A program made the translations under genes and the position numbers. A DNA stretch of 38,506 nt from assembly GCA_029262755.1 (NCBI GenBank), contig JAJCYU010000156.1, positions 1 to 38,506 of the forward strand, given 5' to 3'. This document shows positions 1-9,261 of this stretch, one piece after another. The notes beneath the pieces are model-generated. The model did not search any database, was not told the DNA's origin, and worked only from the letters and a program-made list of their open reading frames with translations. The stretch comes from Anaerolineae bacterium (GTDB lineage: Bacteria > Chloroflexota > Anaerolineae > Epilineales > Epilineaceae). Numbering within the stretch: position 1 is the first letter of the stretch; the number at the start of each line of letters is the position of its first letter.

Positions 1-184
1 CGCCAGGGCCGCGGCCGTTGCCACCCCCCAACCACATCGCCCCGTCGAGCATCCGGAAGCGTGCGCAACGCAGCATGACGGCGCCAGGGCCGCGGCCGTT
101 GCCACCCCCCAACCACATCGCCCCGTCGAGCATCCGAAAGCGTGAGCAACGCAGCTTGACGACGCCAGGGCCGCGGCCGTTGCC
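1..184. repeat. Tandem direct repeat, 81-bp unit: two near-identical copies (1-81, 82-162) plus start of a third (163-184); probably continues left of the window
   Basis: cgccagggccgcggccgttgccaccccccaaccacatcgccccgtcgagcatcc... recurs at 1, 82 and 163 with few mismatches. Confidence 0.9.
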
Positions 185-240
185 TTCCCACGACCAACGT
201 TATTGCCGTGGGCCTGAGGGTGTGTGGCAAGGCGGCCGTG

Positions 241-287
241 CTCCTAGGCGCGGAGGCGGGGCTTCAGCCCCGTCGAGCACCTAGGAG
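241..287. repeat. REP-like nested inverted repeat
   Basis: Outer arms ctcctagg (241-248)/cctaggag (280-287); inner arms ggggct (258-263)/agcccc (266-271); flank ccccgtcgagca...caacgcag also occurs in the 81-bp units. Confidence 0.7.
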
Positions 288-334
288 TGCGCCCAACGCA
301 GCCACGCGCCCTCAGGGCCGCGGCCGCCCGCCCC

Positions 335-1627
335 CTATTTAACGACGGCCGTATGCCAGGGGGAGCGGTAGGCGCGGCCAGCCTCAATGCCCGCCTCCGG
401 TCCTAGACCGTTGGCGCGGCGCACGTTCTCCGCCCACTGCTGGCGCTCGGCGAACGGGACGGAGGCCGGGTCGTAGCCGCGGACGCGGGCCGCGAAGGCC
501 GCCCAGCCTTCGCCGGGCGACGCGACGACGCGCGCCTCGTGGTTGCTGGTCAGCCGCGGCGGGCGATCGTCCGGGCCCTCGCCGATAACGATGGGCACCT
601 CGCCCGGCTGGGGACCGACGGGTGACGGATCTCCCGGTTGGTCGGGGATGACGGGCACGGGCAGCGTGTCGGGCGGCGCGCGGTGGCCGGCGGGCAGCGT
701 GCGCATCAGGTCGATGAGCAACGCGCGTTCGGCGTCGGCGTCGTCCGTGGCTAGGTCGAAGCTCAGCCACTGGGGATCGATTGTCGCGAAGCCGAAGTCG
801 ACCGCGCCGACGATGTAGGGGTCTTCGGTCAGGCGCTCGCAGTACCAGCGCACCTGGTTTGCGTAGCTGCCGTGCACGGTCTGCGTCCATGGCGTGGAGC
901 GATAGTCCTTCCAGCCCTTGGACTGGGCGGGGCCCAGTCGCGGCTGGATATCGTCGATGCCGCTCTCCGTGATGACCATGTGCACGTTGTCGAGGCCGGC
1001 GCGTACCAGCAGCCGACGCGCTTTGCGGTAGCGCAGCGTCGTCCAACCCTCGACACCCGGCGTGGTGCACAGATCGTCGATCGTGAAGTAGGTGCCGCGG
1101 TCCCAGTCCCATTGGTTGTTGCCGCAAAGTGCCTGCATGACGGGTCCGCTGTATTCGTGGAAGTGATAGAGGCAGCGGTCCTTGCCCTGCTCGTGCGCGT
1201 ATTCGAGCGCCGGCAGGAAGCGCTCCCATTCCTCCAGCGGCAGTGCCCCCGTGGAATAGCCGCCGATCGCCGCGCCGATGCCCAAGTCGTTGAGGCGGAT
1301 CGCGAGACCACGCTCTTTGCGCGCGTAATCCGTCATCGCGTCGCCGCGGAAACCCGTCTCGTTGTAGCCTTCCCAGTAGTCGATGAGGTTGCCGAACTCA
1401 CGTGCCTTGCCCAGCACCTGGTTCTGGAAGTCACCGTAGGCCGCAAGCGACTGCGGGTTCCACACGTCGCGGGCGATGATCTTCGTATCGGGCGACGCTT
1501 GCCGGATCATCTCCAGCTGCGCCCGGTCCGGCGCGATCGTCTTGACGAAGGCCGGCTGCACGCGCTCAATGTACTCACGCGCCTTGGCCGTGTTGCGATT
1601 GCTCATGAGGTGCAGGCCCATGCGCAT
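335..1627 (-). CDS. Glycoside-hydrolase-like (TIM-barrel) protein with C-terminal LysM-like segment
   Basis: ORF 335..1693; internal ATG at 1627 preceded by AGGAGG with 6-nt spacing; barrel-like sequence DYWEGYNETG...HMVITESGID; C-terminal ASPGEGWAAFAARVRG...YRSPWH. Confidence 0.7.
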   Translation of the reverse strand: MRMGLHLMSNRNTAKAREYIERVQPAFVKTIAPDRAQLEMIRQASPDTKIIARDVWNPQSLAAYGDFQNQVLGKAREFGNLIDYWEGYNETGFRGDAMTDYARKERGLAIRLNDLGIGAAIGGYSTGALPLEEWERFLPALEYAHEQGKDRCLYHFHEYSGPVMQALCGNNQWDWDRGTYFTIDDLCTTPGVEGWTTLRYRKARRLLVRAGLDNVHMVITESGIDDIQPRLGPAQSKGWKDYRSTPWTQTVHGSYANQVRWYCERLTEDPYIVGAVDFGFATIDPQWLSFDLATDDADAERALLIDLMRTLPAGHRAPPDTLPVPVIPDQPGDPSPVGPQPGEVPIVIGEGPDDRPPRLTSNHEARVVASPGEGWAAFAARVRGYDPASVPFAERQQWAENVRRANGLGPEAGIEAGRAYRSPWHTAVVK

Positions 1628-1871
1628 GGCGAGCCTCCTGCGGATTCGGGGCGAACGAAGGGGGGAATGATGGGTCGTAGGGGCCGCTCGCAAAAGGTCC
1701 TACACACTACGACCGACAGCAGTCACGCAGGATGACACGCGCGCGGTTATCGCGGTAGTCCGCAGCACATCGTTGAGCCACGCGACCGGATTACCGGCGC
1801 CTCTGCTATGCCCCCGCGCCCGCCGTGTCTCCCCACAGTGTCGCGCCCCCCGCCTTCACCGTCGCCCCCGC

Positions 1872-2204
1872 TCACTCGTCCGAGAGATACCACCCGCGCG
1901 CCATCGCAACGAGCCCGCACGCCAACAGCAACCACCCGATTCCGCTCCACAACCGCGCGTCGTCTCCCAACAACAGGCGCGCGCCGAAGGCGGCCGCCGC
2001 CGCAACGAGCAGCACGCGGCCCGCGATGCGCCAGCGGCGCGGATCGCCCGCGGGCCTGGCCAGCGGCACCATACGCGATTGCCGCTCGAAGAACGCACGC
2101 GAGTACATGCTCGGGCCGGTGGTGTAGCGGATGTGGTCCTGGATCTCCCGCGGATGAGCTTCATCGTGTTCGGGTCCCGGTTGCGGCTGTTCTCGTTCGG
2201 TCAT
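1872..2204 (-). CDS. Small membrane protein, two predicted TM helices
   Basis: 110-aa ORF; hydrophobic stretches RVLLVAAAAAFGARLLL and IGWLLLACGLVAMARGW; AGGAGG upstream of ATG. Confidence 0.65.
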   Translation of the reverse strand: MTEREQPQPGPEHDEAHPREIQDHIRYTTGPSMYSRAFFERQSRMVPLARPAGDPRRWRIAGRVLLVAAAAAFGARLLLGDDARLWSGIGWLLLACGLVAMARGWYLSDE

Positions 2205-2398
2205 GGGCAGGCGCCTCCTGGGATCATTCTACGCCCTGCGCCGCCATGTGTTGCGACATCGGTTGCGCTCTCGCCGCGAGCAGCAGCGAGGACTCTGCAG
2301 CCAGCAACGACCGCACCGCACGGCGCATCGCGAGGCGCATCGAACGGCCTCCCTACGGTCGGCCCCAACCGTTCGGCCCAATCTGCTACCCTCCGCCC

Positions 2399-2671
2399 AT
2401 GAGCTACTTCTGCGCGGACACCACACCCGAGGTCGAGACTCGCATGATCGAGGGACTGCGCGCGATGACGCCACAGCAGCGACTTTCGCAGCTCCCACGA
2501 TTCATCGCCGCACAACGCCGTCTCAGGCTGGCGGGACTGCGCCAACGCTATCCCGACGATCCACCGGAGCTGTTGCGTCGGAGGCTTGCCGACCTGTTGC
2601 TTGGCCCCGACCTGGCGGCCAAGGCTTACGGACCGCTTGAGCCGATCGACGGAGTTCGTGGTGGCCCATGA
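2399..2671 (+). CDS. Small uncharacterised protein of the type found beside nucleotidyltransferase-like genes
   Basis: 90 aa MSYFCADTTPEVETRMIEGLRAMTPQQRLSQLPRF...LRRRLADLLLGPDLAAKAYG; TACCCT-N6-ATG upstream. Confidence 0.6.
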   Translation: MSYFCADTTPEVETRMIEGLRAMTPQQRLSQLPRFIAAQRRLRLAGLRQRYPDDPPELLRRRLADLLLGPDLAAKAYGPLEPIDGVRGGP

Positions 2672-2786
2672 CGCTGATGTCGGCACCGACGTCATCGTGC
2701 AGCACGTGGCCGACGTGCTGAGCGAGCTTGGCCACGTCGACCGTCTCGCACGACTGTTCACGGCCTCCCTACGGGTAGAACGGTGA
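2658..2786 (+). pseudogene. Probable remnant of a nucleotidyltransferase-like gene (internal deletion/truncation)
   Basis: VVAHDADVGTDVIVQHVADVLSELG|HVDRLARLFTASLRVER: N-terminal helix-like segment joined directly to a later HV..LA.L segment, without any GGSxAS...D.D core; overlaps the 3' end of the preceding ORF and of the PIN gene. Confidence 0.45.
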
Positions 2787-3195
2787 CGCCTTCCGCCACC
2801 GCCGCCTCCCACAAGGTGCGATCGTAGGTAGCCATGGACACCGGCTCGCCTAGGTTGCTGCGCCAGGCCAGCGCGGTGGCCAGGTGAACGGCGTCGTAGC
2901 CGCGCAATTGCCTGCGCCACGCCAGTTCGGCGGCGGCTTGCAGCACGGGCCGAGTAGCCGCCGCACGAAAGAGGTTCGGCCACTCGCGTGTCCACAAATC
3001 TCCTTGGCGCCGGGCGATCCTGTCCGCGATCAGGCCGACGCGAACGGCTTTCGACAACGCGGCATGGACCTCCACAAAGCAGAGTTCCGTGCTCGCCACC
3101 ACACGGGCCTGGTTCAACCAATGGTCCGTCTCGCTGGTGCCCTCTTCGATGACGTAGCGCTTGACGATGGCGCTGGCGTCGACATAGAGGTTCAC
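2758..3195 (-). CDS. PIN-domain toxin (VapC-like)
   Basis: VNLYVDASAIVKRYVIEEGTS... (PIN start), GYDAVHLATAL, TYDRTLWEAA; GTG start overlapping the antitoxin stop. Confidence 0.85.
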   Translation of the reverse strand: MNLYVDASAIVKRYVIEEGTSETDHWLNQARVVASTELCFVEVHAALSKAVRVGLIADRIARRQGDLWTREWPNLFRAAATRPVLQAAAELAWRRQLRGYDAVHLATALAWRSNLGEPVSMATYDRTLWEAAVAEGVTVLPVGRP

Positions 3196-3470
3196 GCGCG
3201 ATCCTCGACCACGATATCGGCCAGCGTCCGTGCGCCTCGGATCATCGGTCGATCCTGCGGAATCTCGGTTGCGAAGGGCCGGCCACTCCATGCCGCCGCT
3301 CCGGAAGCCACCATTTGATCCAGCTTCTGCTCCAACGTCTGCTGGTAGGGCACGATCCGGCCGACCGGTTTCCCGTGCATCGTCACGGTCACGGATTCGC
3401 CGTCCCGGACGCGGCGCAGCACTTCACTCAGCTTCGACTTTAGCTCTCGGACACCCAATCTCGGCTCCAC
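3192..3470 (-). CDS. Antitoxin, Phd/YefM-VapB family
   Basis: VEPRLGVRELKSKLSEVLRRVRDGESVTVTMHGKPVGRIVP; GTG start with GAGGAGG upstream; GTGA overlap with toxin. Confidence 0.85.
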   Translation of the reverse strand: MEPRLGVRELKSKLSEVLRRVRDGESVTVTMHGKPVGRIVPYQQTLEQKLDQMVASGAAAWSGRPFATEIPQDRPMIRGARTLADIVVEDRA

Positions 3471-3610
3471 GGCGGCCTCCTCAAAGACGCGAATTGAGGC
3501 CACTATACAATACTTGTGGACACTTACCCCGCCACGATGAGACGTTCCTTGCTCCCGGCTCCAGCGTAAGCTGAGCCTTGTTCCGCGCATAGCCCTTTCG
3601 CGCCACAATC

Positions 3611-3643
3611 GCGCCGCCCGTGCGCCGCCCGTGCGCCGCCCCT
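3611..3643. repeat. 11-bp tandem repeat x3 (gcgccgcccgt)
   Basis: gcgccgcccgt-gcgccgcccgt-gcgccgcccct in the antitoxin-dnaE intergenic region. Confidence 0.85.
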
Positions 3644-3861
3644 ATCCGGCGCTTCGTCGTCGCCCAGATTCGCGAGCCCACCACGCCATGTCGCCTACCG
3701 TCGAATTGAGCGCATTCGGCCTCCGACCGGCACTTTGCGCGCCCCCTCATCTCGCCCCTACCCAACCCGTGGATAACTCGCCCCCCCGATCGTCCCGTAC
3801 CTCCGTTCGGGGCGGCGGCTGAGCCCTCCCGCGAACAGACGTTCCATGCTACATTCTGGCC

Positions 3862-6800
3862 ATGGCCGGCTTTACCCACCTTCATTGTCACTCCGAATAC
3901 AGCCTGCTCGACGGGCTGGCACGCGTCCCCGACCTGGTCAGCACGGCCAAGGAGCGGGGATTCGACGCGTTGGCGCTCACCGATCACGGGGTGATGTTCG
4001 GCGCCGTGCAGTTCTACGAGCACGCGGTGAAGGCCGGGATCAAGCCCATCCTGGGTTGCGAGATCTACGTCGCCAAACGAGGCCGGGGCGATCGTGATTC
4101 GAAGATCGACCGCAAGCCCTATCACCTGACGGTGTTGGCCGAGAACCAGCAGGGCTACCGCAACCTCATGGCCCTGATCAGCCACGCGCAGCTGGAGGGC
4201 TTCTACTACCGGCCCCGGGCCGACCGCGAGCTGCTCGAGCGATACAACGAAGGCCTGGTCGTGTTCAGCGGCTGCCCCGGCTCCGAGGTGGCCAACCACA
4301 TCATCGAAGGACGCATGGATGGGGCGCGCGAGGCGGCGAACTGGTACCGCACTGTGTTCAAGGGCCGCTACTACATCGAGCTCATGGTCCATGACATCGA
4401 GTTCATCCCGCGGCTGAACGTCGGCTTGCTGCAGCTGGCGAAAGAGCTGGACCTGCCCACCGTGGCTACCAACGACGTTCACTATTGCCGCGACACCGAC
4501 GTGAGCGCCCACGAGGTCCTGCTGTGTGTCCAGACCGGCAAGACCATGCTCGATCCCGACCGCATGAAGATCGGCGACACCTTCTACCTGCGCACGGAAG
4601 CGGAGATGCGCCACCTCTTCCGGGAGATGGAGGACGCCGTTGACCGCACCGCGGAGGTCGCGGAGCGCTGTGACGTCACGCTGACGTTCAACGAGTACAA
4701 GCTACCGCTCTTCGACGTGCCCGACGGCGAAACGGCGGCCACCTTCCTGCGCAAGCAATGCGAGAAGGGCATCGCAGAGCGCTATCCGACGATTACCGAG
4801 GAGGTCCGTACGCGGCTCGAGTACGAGCTCAGCGTGATCGGCCAGATGGGCTTCGATGCCTACTTCCTGATCGTGTGGGATCTATGCGTCTTCGCCGCGG
4901 AACGCGGCATTTGGTGGAACGTGCGGGGCTCCGGCGCGGCCTCGATCGTCGCGTACAGCCTTCGCATCACCAACATCGACCCGCTGCACCACAAGCTGAT
5001 CTTCGAGCGCTTCCTGAACCCCTCCCGCGTCTCGATGCCCGACATCGACCTCGATTTTCCGGATGACCAGCGTGATCTCCTGATCCGCTACACCTTCGAG
5101 AAATACGGGCACGACAAGGTCGCCCAGATCATTACCTTCGGCACGATGGGCGCCCGCGCCTCCGTCCGCGACGCCGGACGCGCGCTGGCGATGCCGCTGG
5201 TCGACGTCGACCGCATCGCGCGCATGATCCCTGCCATCCCCGGCAAGTCCTGCTCGATCGCCGATGCGCTGCGCCCTAGCGAGGGCACCGAGGTCAACGA
5301 GTTCTTCTCGCACGACCTGGCCTCCGCATACGATCTCGATCCGGAGTCCAAGCGCCTGCTCGATAACGCGCAGCGCATCGAGGGGGTCGCTCGGCACGCG
5401 TCCACCCATGCCGCCGGTGTCGTGATCACCGACCGCCCGCTGGTCGATTACGTCCCGCTGCACCGCCCCACGCGCGGCGCAGGCGATGAGGACGACATCA
5501 CCACGACGCTCGCCGTCACGCAGTACAACATGAACGACGTCGAGAAGCTCGGCCTGCTCAAGGTCGACTTTCTCGGGCTCGCTACCTTGACGGTGCTGCG
5601 CCGCGCCGCGGAGCTCGTCGAGCGCTACCACGGCAAGCGCTACACCCTCGACACGATTCCGCTCGATGATCCCGCCATCTACGAGCTGCTCTCCAGCGGC
5701 CACGTGACCGGTGTGTTCCAGGTCGAGGGCGCGGGTATGCGGCGGATGCTGCGCGAGATGCGTCCGCAGCGCTTCGAGAACGTCGTCGCGGCGATCGCGC
5801 TGTACCGCCCGGGGCCTATGGAGTACATCCCCACTTACATCCAGCGCTTGCACGGCAAAGAGCGGGTGGTCTTCCGCCACCCGAGCCTCGAGCCCATTCT
5901 GGCCGAGACCTACGGCATCATCGTCTACCAAGAGCAGATTATCCAGATCGCGCGCGACCTGGCCGGCTACGATGCCGGTGAGGCCGACATGATCCGCAAG
6001 GCCGTGGCAAAGAAGATCGAGAAGAAGCTGCTCCTGCACCGCAAGAAGTTCGTGAAGGGCGCCGTGGCCAACGGGATCCCCGAGCACGCGGCAGAGCGCA
6101 CCTTCGAGGATATTGAGACCTTCGCGCGTTACGGGTTCAACAAGGCCCACGCCGCCGACTACGCCGTGATCGTTTGCCAGACTGCGTACCTGAAGGCCCA
6201 CTACCCGGTCGAGTATGCCGCGGCCCTGCTCGCCGTCGAGCGCGACGACACCGAGAAGATCGCGATCATCGCCGCCGACTGCCATCGCATGGGCATCGAG
6301 CTCCGCCAGCCCGACATCAACCGCTCGGAGCTGAACTTCACGATCGAAGCGGCGCAGAAGGACGTGGAGGACGGGGACAGGCGCAAGGACGAGGACAAGA
6401 ACGAGCCCAACACGCCCCACGATCCCGCGCCGACCGAGCCGGACGGCGCCGCGGTTCCCGGCCGTTCGGTGCCCGCGCTGCAACACCGCCGCGGCATCCG
6501 CTTCGGTCTTGCAGCCATCAAGAACGTCGGCACCGGGCACGTCGAGACCTTGATCGAGGCCCGCGAGGAAGGCGGCCCGTTCCGGGATCTTGAAGATCTT
6601 GCGAACCGCGTCGACCTGCGCCTCGTCGGCAAGCGGGCCCTTGAGTCCTTGGTCAAGGCCGGCGCGCTCGACCACTTCGGTGGACGCGCCACCTTGCTTG
6701 CGGCGCTCGAACGCGTGGTACAGCTCTCCACCTCGCACTACAAGGCCGCCGAGGTGGGCCAGATGAGCCTCTTCGGCGACGCGATGCCGGACTCGCAAGC

Positions 6801-8661
6801 CAGCATGCTCTACCCCCTGCCGGAGGCCATCGGCAATCCCAAGGAAGAGTTGCTCTGGGAGAAGGAGCTGATCGGCCTCTACCTTTCCGACCACCCGCTC
6901 CAACGGGCCGCGGCCTCGCTGCATGCCGTGGTGACGCACCTCACCGGCGATCTCGACCCAGATCTCAACGGGCAGCCGGCCACGATGGCGGGCATCGTCA
7001 CGAGCGTGCGCTCGATCACCACCAAAAAGGGCGCTCCGATGGCCTTCGTGCGCCTGGAAGACCTGCAGGGCGATCTCGAGTTGATCGTCTTCCCGCGCAC
7101 CTACGAGGCGACGCGCGCCGTGTGGGGCGTCGACCGCGTCGTGGTCGTGCAGGGCAAGATCGAGCACCGCGAAGACCGCGTCCAGCTGATCGTCGACCGC
7201 GCCGAACTCCACGACCCGGAGCATCCGGGCATCATCGCGGCCGCAGCCGCGGCCGCAGCCGCCGCCGTGATCGAGGCCCCTACGCCGCCCCTCGGCCCCG
7301 TAGCCACCGAAGTCGCGCTGCCCTTCGCGCACCCCACCTCCGAAGCGCCGCCCGCATGGGCCGTCGCCCACGCCGAGCGCGAAGAGGACGAGGCGCCCTT
7401 GCAGCGACCGACGCCGTCCCCGATGCAAGAGCCACCGGTCACCACGCAGGCTCCGGCGGCGTCGGCAATCGATCAACCACCGCGCGCCAATCCCGTGTTT
7501 GAGCCGGACGAGATCGAACCGCACATGAGCGCTCCAAACGCGATCGATCCCTTGGTCGACGACCGCGTCGCCGTCGATCCGCTCCCCCTCGAGACGCCCG
7601 CGGCCGCTCTGAGCGAAGGCGACCGAAGGGCAAGCGCCCCTTCCACGACCGATCCGACGGAGGTCGATGTACCCGCGGCCGCTGCTCCGACGGACGACGC
7701 CGGCGATCCGGCGATCCACGCCGCAGAGCCGGCCGCCACGGAGCCCGCAGCGGCGGAAGCACCGACTGCACGTGCAACGGAGCCCAGCGCCGATCGCCCT
7801 GCGGCATCCACGTCGCCGTCACCGCTGGCTGGGAACGCGTCCCCCAACGCGCCGTCTACGCAGACGGCCACCGCACCGTCGTCGACACCGTTGCATTCGC
7901 CGTCGAAGCCCTCCACCCGTCGGCGGGCGCCTGCCCCGTCAAGCCGCGGCTGGGCCGGTCAGCCGGACGTACCGCTGCGCAATCCGGTGGAGACGCCCGA
8001 CGTTGCGGACCCCGTGAACGAGGAGACAACCGCGACCGCCATCGACCGCAACGTCACGACCAACGCGGATGTCGCGATTGATGCGGACCCCGGGAACGAC
8101 GCCACCGCCCTTCCAGCCGACCCCAGGCCCGACGATACAGCTGCGCTCGCTCCAGACCCCGTCGATACCAACGGTTCCGCTACCAACGGTGCCGATACAG
8201 TGCGCGTCGATTCTCCGCCCGACGTCGGCACGCACCCCAACCCGGTAGAGGTCGAGAACCCCGCTGCGATCCCCGCTGCGTCCTCCCCTGCTATCCCCGT
8301 CGCGATCCCCGCCGAAGTCGCCGCCACCGACCCCGCCGCCGCCGACAACGGGGTTGCGCCAACCACGAGCGGCGGCGCGGTCCTACGCCAAGGGCCGGAC
8401 GCGCCGCGCTACGTGCTGGCCGTCACGCTGCCGCGCCGGGACACGCAGGACGAGGCGATCGCCCTCCTCGGCGAGGTCTTTCAAACCTTGATCGACTACG
8501 ACGGGGCCGACACCTTTTCCTTGATCGTGCCGAACGGCCCCGAGCTCGTGGAGCTCGATTTTCCGAACCACGCAACGTGCTATTGCGTCGACCTGCTCGG
8601 CAAGCTCAAGGGCATCGTCGGTGAAGAGCGAATCCGCGTGCGTGCGACCGTAAGCGCGTGA
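3862..8661 (+). CDS. dnaE: DNA polymerase III alpha subunit with long low-complexity linker and separate C-terminal domain
   Basis: PHP start FTHLHCHSEYSLLDGL; LTDHG; NVRGSGAASIVAYSL; MPDIDLDF; RIEGVARHASTHAAGVVI; OB-fold; linker about 7230-8385; C-terminal RYVLAVTLPRRD...VRVRATVSA. Confidence 0.97.
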   Translation: MAGFTHLHCHSEYSLLDGLARVPDLVSTAKERGFDALALTDHGVMFGAVQFYEHAVKAGIKPILGCEIYVAKRGRGDRDSKIDRKPYHLTVLAENQQGYRNLMALISHAQLEGFYYRPRADRELLERYNEGLVVFSGCPGSEVANHIIEGRMDGAREAANWYRTVFKGRYYIELMVHDIEFIPRLNVGLLQLAKELDLPTVATNDVHYCRDTDVSAHEVLLCVQTGKTMLDPDRMKIGDTFYLRTEAEMRHLFREMEDAVDRTAEVAERCDVTLTFNEYKLPLFDVPDGETAATFLRKQCEKGIAERYPTITEEVRTRLEYELSVIGQMGFDAYFLIVWDLCVFAAERGIWWNVRGSGAASIVAYSLRITNIDPLHHKLIFERFLNPSRVSMPDIDLDFPDDQRDLLIRYTFEKYGHDKVAQIITFGTMGARASVRDAGRALAMPLVDVDRIARMIPAIPGKSCSIADALRPSEGTEVNEFFSHDLASAYDLDPESKRLLDNAQRIEGVARHASTHAAGVVITDRPLVDYVPLHRPTRGAGDEDDITTTLAVTQYNMNDVEKLGLLKVDFLGLATLTVLRRAAELVERYHGKRYTLDTIPLDDPAIYELLSSGHVTGVFQVEGAGMRRMLREMRPQRFENVVAAIALYRPGPMEYIPTYIQRLHGKERVVFRHPSLEPILAETYGIIVYQEQIIQIARDLAGYDAGEADMIRKAVAKKIEKKLLLHRKKFVKGAVANGIPEHAAERTFEDIETFARYGFNKAHAADYAVIVCQTAYLKAHYPVEYAAALLAVERDDTEKIAIIAADCHRMGIELRQPDINRSELNFTIEAAQKDVEDGDRRKDEDKNEPNTPHDPAPTEPDGAAVPGRSVPALQHRRGIRFGLAAIKNVGTGHVETLIEAREEGGPFRDLEDLANRVDLRLVGKRALESLVKAGALDHFGGRATLLAALERVVQLSTSHYKAAEVGQMSLFGDAMPDSQASMLYPLPEAIGNPKEELLWEKELIGLYLSDHPLQRAAASLHAVVTHLTGDLDPDLNGQPATMAGIVTSVRSITTKKGAPMAFVRLEDLQGDLELIVFPRTYEATRAVWGVDRVVVVQGKIEHREDRVQLIVDRAELHDPEHPGIIAAAAAAAAAAVIEAPTPPLGPVATEVALPFAHPTSEAPPAWAVAHAEREEDEAPLQRPTPSPMQEPPVTTQAPAASAIDQPPRANPVFEPDEIEPHMSAPNAIDPLVDDRVAVDPLPLETPAAALSEGDRRASAPSTTDPTEVDVPAAAAPTDDAGDPAIHAAEPAATEPAAAEAPTARATEPSADRPAASTSPSPLAGNASPNAPSTQTATAPSSTPLHSPSKPSTRRRAPAPSSRGWAGQPDVPLRNPVETPDVADPVNEETTATAIDRNVTTNADVAIDADPGNDATALPADPRPDDTAALAPDPVDTNGSATNGADTVRVDSPPDVGTHPNPVEVENPAAIPAASSPAIPVAIPAEVAATDPAAADNGVAPTTSGGAVLRQGPDAPRYVLAVTLPRRDTQDEAIALLGEVFQTLIDYDGADTFSLIVPNGPELVELDFPNHATCYCVDLLGKLKGIVGEERIRVRATVSA

Positions 8662-8692
8662 TTCGTTATCCTGACGATCTTCGGGCAGTTGA

Positions 8693-9166
8693 ATGACTGT
8701 CACCTCCCAAGAGACGGACGAGTTTCGGTTGGACGTGACTCCGGGGAACCTTTGCGCGTTGAAGGCACTAGTCAACGACCAGCGACCCGATCGGCGCCCG
8801 AGGAGACGCCGGCCCCTTGCGAGGGATGTGCCTGTGGCCGACACCACACCGCCGACAGAGACGAAGCGCCTGCGCATCGTGCGCGTGGCGGAACGAAGAC
8901 GACTGAGCGACATCGAAGTTCGATTCTACGTCGCACAGGGTGAGCGCACCCTCGATCCAGGCTGGGCCATCGTGCGCAAGCCCGATGGCACGAGCGCGAC
9001 CGTATTCTGGGATCCGCTGCAACACCGCTGGGTTGGCCGCGCGTATGACGGCGGCGAATTGCGCGTCGCGCCCGGCTGGGAACGCGAATCGCTTGACGAC
9101 GTGGCGGACTGGGTCAGCGAAGGCGCGGCCTACGCACGACTGCGCCGGGAGATCAGCGAAGGCTAA
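8693..9166 (+). CDS. Hypothetical protein
   Basis: 157-aa ORF; start uncertain (an internal GTG at VPVADTTPP is possible). Confidence 0.5.
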   Translation: MTVTSQETDEFRLDVTPGNLCALKALVNDQRPDRRPRRRRPLARDVPVADTTPPTETKRLRIVRVAERRRLSDIEVRFYVAQGERTLDPGWAIVRKPDGTSATVFWDPLQHRWVGRAYDGGELRVAPGWERESLDDVADWVSEGAAYARLRREISEG

Positions 9167-9261
9167 AGGCTCGTCCGCGCCACCCGATGCTAGTGGACGA
9201 TGCGCATCCCGTCCGCGCCCAGTGCGCAGGGACGCGGATCGACAGCGGCTATCATGGTTCC

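Noticed and set aside
1-184. CRISPR-like array
   Set aside because: Copies are contiguous 81-bp direct repeats with no unique spacers of constant length and no cas genes.
18-284. 88-aa ORF with repeated PPPNHIAPSSIRKR
   Set aside because: Only reflects the 81-bp DNA repeat length being a multiple of three; no start signal or family similarity.
2668-2721. ATGA-coupled ORF MTLMSAPTSSCSTWPTC* as a selenoprotein with UGA=Sec
   Set aside because: Sequence after the TGA soon meets another stop and shows no redox motif; the frame giving TDVIVQHVADVLSELG is more plausible.
3490-3525. Minus-strand promoter (TATAGT) for the antitoxin-toxin pair
   Set aside because: A -10-like hexamer is present but no convincing -35 at proper spacing; left uncalled.
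4882-7719. 945-aa minus-strand ORF opposite dnaE
   Set aside because: Antisense to a clearly conserved gene; Arg/Val/Gly/Asp-rich shadow ORF typical of high-GC DNA, no recognisable domain.
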